Below, in pieces: positions 59,723 to 64,000 of a stretch of DNA of 64,000 bases. The position numbers and the translations under genes were made by a program. The notes beneath the pieces were generated by a model. That model saw nothing but the letters and a program-made list of their open reading frames with translations. It was not told the origin of the DNA and did no database searches. Source of the DNA: Mesorhizobium zhangyense. GTDB taxonomy: Bacteria; Pseudomonadota; Alphaproteobacteria; Rhizobiales; Rhizobiaceae. The DNA lies in NCBI RefSeq assembly GCF_011045115.1, contig NZ_JAAKZG010000001.1, positions 62,001 through 126,000 on the forward strand. The letters are read 5' to 3'. Positions within the stretch are counted from its first letter, which is position 1; every line of letters begins with the position of its first letter.

Positions 59723-60718
59723 TCACCCGCCGGTAACGCTCATATGGCGCGAGACGGCGGGGCGGCTGGTGCGGCGGTCGATGATGAAGTCGTGGCCCTT
59801 GGGCTTGCGGCCGATGGCTTCGTCGATGGCGCTGGAGAGAAGCTCGTTGCCTTCGGAAGCGCGCAGTGGCGCGCGCAGGTCGGCGGCGTCTTCCTGGCCG
59901 AGGCACATATAGAGCGTGCCGGTGCAGGTCAGCCGGACGCGGTTACAGCTTTCGCAGAAATTATGCGTCATCGGCGTGATGAAGCCGAGCCGGCCGCCGG
60001 TTTCGGCAACCTCGACATAGCGCGCCGGGCCGCCGGTCTTGTAGGGAATGTCGGTCAGCGTGAACTGGCGCTCGAGATCGGCGCGCAGCAGCGACAGCGG
60101 CAGATACTGGTCGGTGCGGTCCAGATCGATCTCGCCCATCGGCATGGTTTCGATGACGGTCAGGTCCATGCCACGGCCATGGGCCCAGCGCAGCATTTCG
60201 GGAAGTTCGGCGTCGTTGAAGCCCTTCAGCGCCACCGCGTTGAGCTTGATCTTGAGCCCGGCAGCCTGGGCGGCATCGATGCCGGCCATGACCTTGTCGA
60301 GATGGCCCCAGCGGGTGACGGCATGGAATTTTTCCGGGTCGAGCGTGTCGAGCGAGACGTTGATGCGCTTGACGCCGCAATCGGCGAGTTCGCCAGCGAA
60401 GCGGGCAAGCTGCGAACCGTTGGTGGTCAGCGTCAGCTCTTCAAGCGCGCCGCTCTTGAGGTGGCGCGAAAGCTCGCGCACCAGATGCATGATGTTCTTG
60501 CGCACCAACGGTTCGCCGCCGGTCAGCCGCAATCTGCGCACGCCCTTCTCGATGAAGACGGTGCACAGCCGGTCGAGCTCCTCGAGCGAGAGCAGATCCT
60601 TTTTGGGCAGAAAGGTCATGTCTTCCGCCATGCAATAGGTGCAGCGGAAGTCGCAACGGTCGGTGACCGACACGCGCAAATAGCTGATCGTGCGCCCGAA
60701 TGGATCGATCATGTTCAT
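59723..60718 (-). CDS. moaA: GTP 3',8-cyclase MoaA
   Basis: A 331-residue radical-SAM enzyme. The N-terminal cluster is bound by Cys22, Cys26 and Cys29 ([13 protein letters not shown]), the C-terminal cluster by [15 protein letters not shown], and the end is the conserved double glycine (SVTGG). It starts molybdenum-cofactor synthesis from GTP. It is not linked to moaC here. Together with mobA and mobB it would supply cofactor for enzymes such as the Cox-like one. Confidence 0.95.
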   Translation of the reverse strand: MNMIDPFGRTISYLRVSVTDRCDFRCTYCMAEDMTFLPKKDLLSLEELDRLCTVFIEKGVRRLRLTGGEPLVRKNIMHLVRELSRHLKSGALEELTLTTNGSQLARFAGELADCGVKRINVSLDTLDPEKFHAVTRWGHLDKVMAGIDAAQAAGLKIKLNAVALKGFNDAELPEMLRWAHGRGMDLTVIETMPMGEIDLDRTDQYLPLSLLRADLERQFTLTDIPYKTGGPARYVEVAETGGRLGFITPMTHNFCESCNRVRLTCTGTLYMCLGQEDAADLRAPLRASEGNELLSSAIDEAIGRKPKGHDFIIDRRTSRPAVSRHMSVTGG

Positions 60719-60922
60719 GCGATGGCGTTTCCCAATGCCGTCAGCGCGACGGCTCTTGCCCTGAATGTCGTGTATTCGTACCCGTCATTCAAGGTAGGTG
60801 ATATCGGTCTTTGGTAACATCTCCGTAGCCGACGCTGCAATGTCGGCTTTGTGGCACAGCTTTTTCACCTTTTCGGTGAACCCGAAGGCGCGTAGGGAAG
60901 GGGCCGAAACAAGGGCAGGACG

Positions 60923-61273
60923 ATGACGGCGCCAACTGAACTGAGAGTATCGAAGGATCGCCGGACGCTGACGGTGACGTTTCCCAACCACCATCCGTTT
61001 GAGCTGTCGGCCGAACTGCTGCGCGTAGCTTCGCCCTCGGCTGAGGTACAGGGGCACTCGCCGGAACAGCGGGTGACCGTGCCGGGCAAGCGCAACGTGG
61101 CGATTTCCCGGATCGAGCCGGTCGGCAATTATGCGGTGCGTATAATCTTCGACGATACCCATGATACGGGCATCTTCACCTGGAACTACCTGCACACGCT
61201 GGGCCACGAGAAAGACGAGCGCTGGAATGCCTATCTCGCGGAGCTTCAGCAAAAGGGCATGAGCCGGGGATAG
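60923..61273 (+). CDS. DUF971 (gamma-butyrobetaine hydroxylase-like N-domain) protein
   Basis: A 116-residue small beta protein with TELRVSKDRRTLTVTFPNHH, SAELLRVASPSAEVQGH and GIFTWNYLHTLGHEKDERW, the DUF971 pattern. The domain also occurs in iron-sulphur-related Mrp/ApbC fusions and hydroxylase N-termini. Here it stands alone. The function is not established. The 200-bp gap to moaA holds both divergent promoters. Confidence 0.88.
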   Translation: MTAPTELRVSKDRRTLTVTFPNHHPFELSAELLRVASPSAEVQGHSPEQRVTVPGKRNVAISRIEPVGNYAVRIIFDDTHDTGIFTWNYLHTLGHEKDERWNAYLAELQQKGMSRG

Positions 61274-61331
61274 CGTCGCAAAAACGTCACCGAACTCAGA
61301 TAACGGCGCGAGAGAAATCGGAGGTTTGGGA

Positions 61332-61943
61332 ATGTCGAAGATCACCACCGTCGAACAACTCGAAGCGCTCTACGGCCTGCCCGGCGAGACCTCGCTGGTG
61401 AAGGAACTCGACCACATCATTCCCGAATATGCGGCCTTCATCGAAGCGTCGCCCTTCGCAGCGCTTGCCACGACCGGGCCTGAAGGTCTCGATTGTTCGC
61501 CGCGTGGCGATCTCGCCGGCTTCGTGCGCATCCATGACGAGCGGACGCTGATGATGCCCGACCGGCGTGGCAACAACCGCGCCGATTCGCTGAAGAACAT
61601 CATCCGCGATGACAGGGTGGCGCTGCTGTTTCTGGTTCCCGGTTCGGGAACGACGCTGCGGGTCAACGGCCGCGCCTACATCACCACGGATGCCGAGCGT
61701 TGCGCGTCCTTCACGGTCGAAGGCAAGCCGGCGCGTTCGGTGACGGTGATTGCGGTCGAGGCCGTCTATTTCCAGTGCGCGCGGGCTATCGTGCGGTCCG
61801 AACTGTGGAACCCGGAAAAGCACGTCGACCCGAAGTCGATGCCCACGCCCGGCCAGATACTCGCGGTGACGAGCCGGAAAAACATCGACGGCGAGAAATA
61901 CGATCGCGAATGGCCGGAGCGCGCAAAAGCCAGCATGTGGTGA
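61332..61943 (+). CDS. Pyridoxamine 5'-phosphate oxidase-like flavoprotein
   Basis: A 203-residue split-barrel protein of the PNPOx-like group (MSMEG_1061 type): FIEASPFAALATTGPEGLDC, then RRGNNRADSLKNIIRDDRVA and LRVNGRAYITTDAERCASF. It probably binds FMN or F420 and reduces an unknown compound. GAGG a few bases upstream supports the ATG at 61332. It lies 58 bp after DUF971 and may be in its transcript. Confidence 0.85.
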   Translation: MSKITTVEQLEALYGLPGETSLVKELDHIIPEYAAFIEASPFAALATTGPEGLDCSPRGDLAGFVRIHDERTLMMPDRRGNNRADSLKNIIRDDRVALLFLVPGSGTTLRVNGRAYITTDAERCASFTVEGKPARSVTVIAVEAVYFQCARAIVRSELWNPEKHVDPKSMPTPGQILAVTSRKNIDGEKYDREWPERAKASMW

Positions 61944-61960
61944 GGGCGCGCGAGCCGGCT

Positions 61961-62413
61961 TCAGGTGTTTTTCATCACCTCGGAAATGCGTGTCATCATA
62001 GCGCCCATGCGGTCGCATTCGGTCGGAGAGGTTTGGGCCATCACCGTCTCGATCAGCGCGTTGTAGATGTGCAGCGCGTCCATCAGGAGCGTCTCTCCCT
62101 CGCCGGTGAGGGTCAGCCGCATGATCCGCTTGTCCTTGGCGTCGTTTTCGCGGGTAAGCAGGCCGCGCTTTTCCAACTGGGGCAAGAGCATGGTAATGTT
62201 CGACCGTCCGACCAGCAATTTGCGGGCAAGATCATGCTGGGACATGCCAGGGTGCCGATAGAGGTTCATCAGCATGTCGAGCTGCGCGAGCTTCAGGTCG
62301 AGCGGCTGCAACGCCTTGCTCAAGGCAGCCACAACGGCCTTTTCGGCGCGCACCAGCGCGATCCAGTTGCGGAATCGCGGATTGTCCCAGGGAAGGTCTT
62401 GTTTATTGTTCAT
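61961..62413 (-). CDS. MarR-family transcriptional regulator
   Basis: A 150-residue winged-helix regulator: LDMLMNLYRHPGMSQHDLAR, GRSNITMLLPQLEKRGLLTR and the wing DKRIMRLTLTGEG are typical MarR. It diverges from the hydrolase gene 62461-63369 over 47 bp that hold a palindromic site, and so probably represses that gene and itself. Confidence 0.9.
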   Translation of the reverse strand: MNNKQDLPWDNPRFRNWIALVRAEKAVVAALSKALQPLDLKLAQLDMLMNLYRHPGMSQHDLARKLLVGRSNITMLLPQLEKRGLLTRENDAKDKRIMRLTLTGEGETLLMDALHIYNALIETVMAQTSPTECDRMGAMMTRISEVMKNT

Positions 62414-62414
62414 G

Positions 62415-62442
62415 TTTGAACTATTATGTTCACAGTTGAACC
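62415..62442. promoter_or_regulatory. Likely MarR operator
   Basis: TGAAC-N6-GTTCA (62417-62432) is an inverted repeat, and TTGAACC (62436-62442) repeats the same word. The site overlaps the start region of the MarR gene and lies 20-45 bp before the hydrolase start. Confidence 0.55.
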
Positions 62443-62460
62443 GTTGGTCGGATCGTCAAT

Positions 62461-63369
62461 ATGGCATCAATTGGTTTGAAGGTCATCCGGGGTGTGTTCG
62501 GTGCTGCCGAGCATATAGCACCGCGATTGGGCGGACGCGCTGCGTTTGAACTCTTCTGCCGAACGCCTGACCCGAAAAAGCTGAGCGCGGGCGAGCGGCG
62601 TGCGGTCGAAGCGGCGAGGGGCTTCATGGCCGAGGCGCGGCATCACCGGCTGAAAGTCGGCTCGGGATGCGTAAGCGTTCACGAATTCCGCCCCGAAGGC
62701 CATTCCGCAACCGCAACTGTGCTCGTCATCCATGGTTGGCGCTCGCGTACCGAATATATGCGCGCTCTCATCGAGGGCTACCGCAAGGCGGGCTTTCGCG
62801 TGATGTCGCTCGATCTGCCGGGTCACGGAGGGTCGACGGGGCGGCGGCTCAACATGGCGATGGCGGTCGAAGCCACAGCGGCAGCGGCACAATGGTTCGG
62901 CCCGTTCGCGGCGGTCGTCGGTCACTCTTTCGGCGGTGCGGTTGCAGCCTGTGCCGCCTCCGGCATGATCAAGGGCACAGCACCCCTGCCGACGGAACGC
63001 CTGATCATGATCGCATCGCCAAACGCGCTGACGGACGTACTCAATGGATTTCGCCGGCATACGAATGTCGGGGATAAATCGGCCCGCGCGCTCGATAATC
63101 AGATCAAGCGCATCTCCGGCCATCCGATGGCCGAGTTCGTCGCATCCAGATATATCGCGCAAATGCAGATACCGACATTGGTCATCCATGCGCCCAACGA
63201 TGCGGAAGTGCCGGCGTCAGACGCCAAGACGCTTGCGGCTGCCGGCGACCATGTCAGGCTCCTCTGGGCCGAAAACCTCGGGCATCGCCGCATCTTGTCC
63301 GACCAGACTGTCGTGGCGGAGGCTGTGGGTTTCGTGGAACAGCCACGACAGCCAGCCATCGTCCATTAG
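62461..63369 (+). CDS. Alpha/beta hydrolase
   Basis: A 302-residue hydrolase: VLVIHGWRSRTEYMRALIEG at the oxyanion hole, DLPGHGGSTGRRLNM, nucleophile elbow VVGHSFGGAVAACA, an acid in IHAPNDAEVPASD and His in ENLGHRRILSD. The substrate is unknown. The ATG at 62461 has no clear ribosome site and follows the MarR operator, so expression is probably under that regulator. Confidence 0.88.
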   Translation: MASIGLKVIRGVFGAAEHIAPRLGGRAAFELFCRTPDPKKLSAGERRAVEAARGFMAEARHHRLKVGSGCVSVHEFRPEGHSATATVLVIHGWRSRTEYMRALIEGYRKAGFRVMSLDLPGHGGSTGRRLNMAMAVEATAAAAQWFGPFAAVVGHSFGGAVAACAASGMIKGTAPLPTERLIMIASPNALTDVLNGFRRHTNVGDKSARALDNQIKRISGHPMAEFVASRYIAQMQIPTLVIHAPNDAEVPASDAKTLAAAGDHVRLLWAENLGHRRILSDQTVVAEAVGFVEQPRQPAIVH

Positions 63370-63587
63370 CCTCCGCCCGCTACGGCATCGCGACCGATAC
63401 GTTGCGGCCTCGCTCACGCCCTTGTGAAGCGGCTAGGCAACATCATTGCCGAAATTTATCTTCCCTTAACGAAATCGGTATGAATCGATATAGTCGCGTC
63501 CTACATCGGCAGTGGACGAGCTGATTTTTCTCGGCGCGGCGAGAAAATGGGGAAACCGTCCGGAATTCGGGCGGAGACGGATAATCA

Positions 63588-64000
63588 ATGATCTTCTCTC
63601 TGAAAAGAACCGCAGCCCTGTCGATCACGGTTCTTGCCGCCTCGCTGGCTTTCGACGCACCTGCAAACGCTCAAGGATTGTTCGATACCTTGTTCGGCGG
63701 CGGGCGTGTCCAGCGCATGCAAAGGGAAGAGTTTCCGCCGCCGCCGCGCGCCGAGAGGCGCGTTCCGCAGCCCAAGCGCACTGCAACTCCTGCTGCGGTC
63801 GCCAAGATCACCGGCCCGAGCTATTACACCTACAAAGCCGATCCACTCGTTCGCGTCGACTTCGGTGCGCTTTCGAAGAGTGCGCAACCGGTATCGTTCG
63901 AGCTATCATTGGGCGGCACATCTTTTCGGGAAGGCCTTGCCGGCCTCGACGGATTTGACCTCTCCGCTGAAAAGGATATCGCCAAGGCTCTTGCGGATTA
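63588..64000 (+). CDS. Secreted protein, N-terminal fragment (possible L,D-transpeptidase)
   Basis: A gene cut by the right edge, 137 codons visible. It has a signal peptide (MIFSLKRTAALSITVLAASL, cleavage near ANA-QG), a Pro/Arg-rich linker (EEFPPPPRAERRVPQPKR), and then ITGPSYYTYKADPLVRVDFG. The last segment resembles the start of the conserved part of rhizobial murein L,D-transpeptidases, but the catalytic YkuD domain would lie beyond the window. The ATG at 63588 follows GGAGACGG. Confidence 0.6.
   Translation, partial: MIFSLKRTAALSITVLAASLAFDAPANAQGLFDTLFGGGRVQRMQREEFPPPPRAERRVPQPKRTATPAAVAKITGPSYYTYKADPLVRVDFGALSKSAQPVSFELSLGGTSFREGLAGLDGFDLSAEKDIAKALAD

Noticed and set aside
1-64000. 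tRNA or rRNA genes
   Set aside because: No T-loop words with matching acceptor stems and no rRNA-like conserved segments were noticed; a tRNA covariance scan would be decisive.
1-64000. Integrated phage, plasmid or transposon
   Set aside because: No integrase, transposase, phage structural gene or replication gene was seen, and coding style is uniform apart from short intergenic AT-rich parts.

Overview
The window looks like chromosomal DNA of a Hyphomicrobiales (Rhizobiales) alphaproteobacterium, most likely Phyllobacteriaceae (Mesorhizobium/Aminobacter-like). The reasons are the high GC content, a RirA-type Rrf2 iron regulator beside a hemP-hemS-hmuTUV haem cluster, an Irr-box-like palindrome in front of rirA, a PleC/PdhS-type kinase, a Pseudomonas-type LigD/Ku operon, and many large intergenic palindromes of the kind seen in rhizobia. 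I saw no rRNA, tRNA, CRISPR array, phage or complete insertion sequence. The genes are mostly housekeeping and environmental-response functions.

Layout. 0-5.6 kb: iron and haem. A TonB-dependent receptor (truncated by the left edge) diverges from hemP-hemS-hmuT-hmuU-hmuV, followed by an unknown small protein and rirA. 5.8-9.8 kb: acetyltransferase, DUF445 membrane protein, phasin, MaoC hydratase and a zeta-class glutathione transferase. 9.9-17.5 kb: a LuxR-type response regulator converging on a FIST sensor plus hybrid histidine kinase operon, then a form-II CO-dehydrogenase-like coxS-coxL-coxM operon. Three copies of a GTAGGG-based palindromic repeat are confined to this block. 17.5-21.2 kb: an RTX repeat protein behind an AT-rich promoter island, and three poorly characterised small genes including a TonB-like DUF930 protein.

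21.2-29.7 kb: a six-gene same-strand run of hybrid kinase, ligD, ku, TPR/HTH protein, Tex30-like hydrolase and exonuclease III, with a LuxR response regulator divergent from the kinase. 29.9-38.4 kb: LysE exporter, RND efflux pair, YciI protein, DusA, an ArsR/SRPBCC pair and a ClpP paralogue. 38.6-47.5 kb: glyoxalase-like protein, retropepsin-like protease with DUF1289, CobT, PleC-family kinase, nuclease, glutathione transferase, uracil-DNA-glycosylase-like protein, Lrp regulator, DUF3299, AlkD-like protein and a beta-hydroxyacid dehydrogenase. 47.7-54.8 kb: diguanylate cyclase, a polar amino-acid ABC transporter lacking its ATPase gene here, and an EamA-MFS-MobA-MobB operon. 55-64 kb: DUF1801, a hydrolase/DUF899/glutathione transferase group divergent from an HxlR regulator, GFA protein, a 0.9-kb palindrome-rich gene desert, MoaA, DUF971, a flavin oxidase-like protein, a MarR regulator divergent from a hydrolase, and the start of a secreted protein cut by the right edge.

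Themes. MobA, MobB and MoaA make molybdenum cofactor, which the Cox-type molybdoenzyme would need. LigD, Ku, ExoIII, AlkD and the UDG-like protein form a DNA-repair content. Three histidine kinases, two LuxR regulators, a diguanylate cyclase and six small transcription factors make the region signalling-rich. The points most worth a second look are the FIST/hybrid-kinase module with its private repeat family, the extended NHEJ operon, and the iron-control sites.
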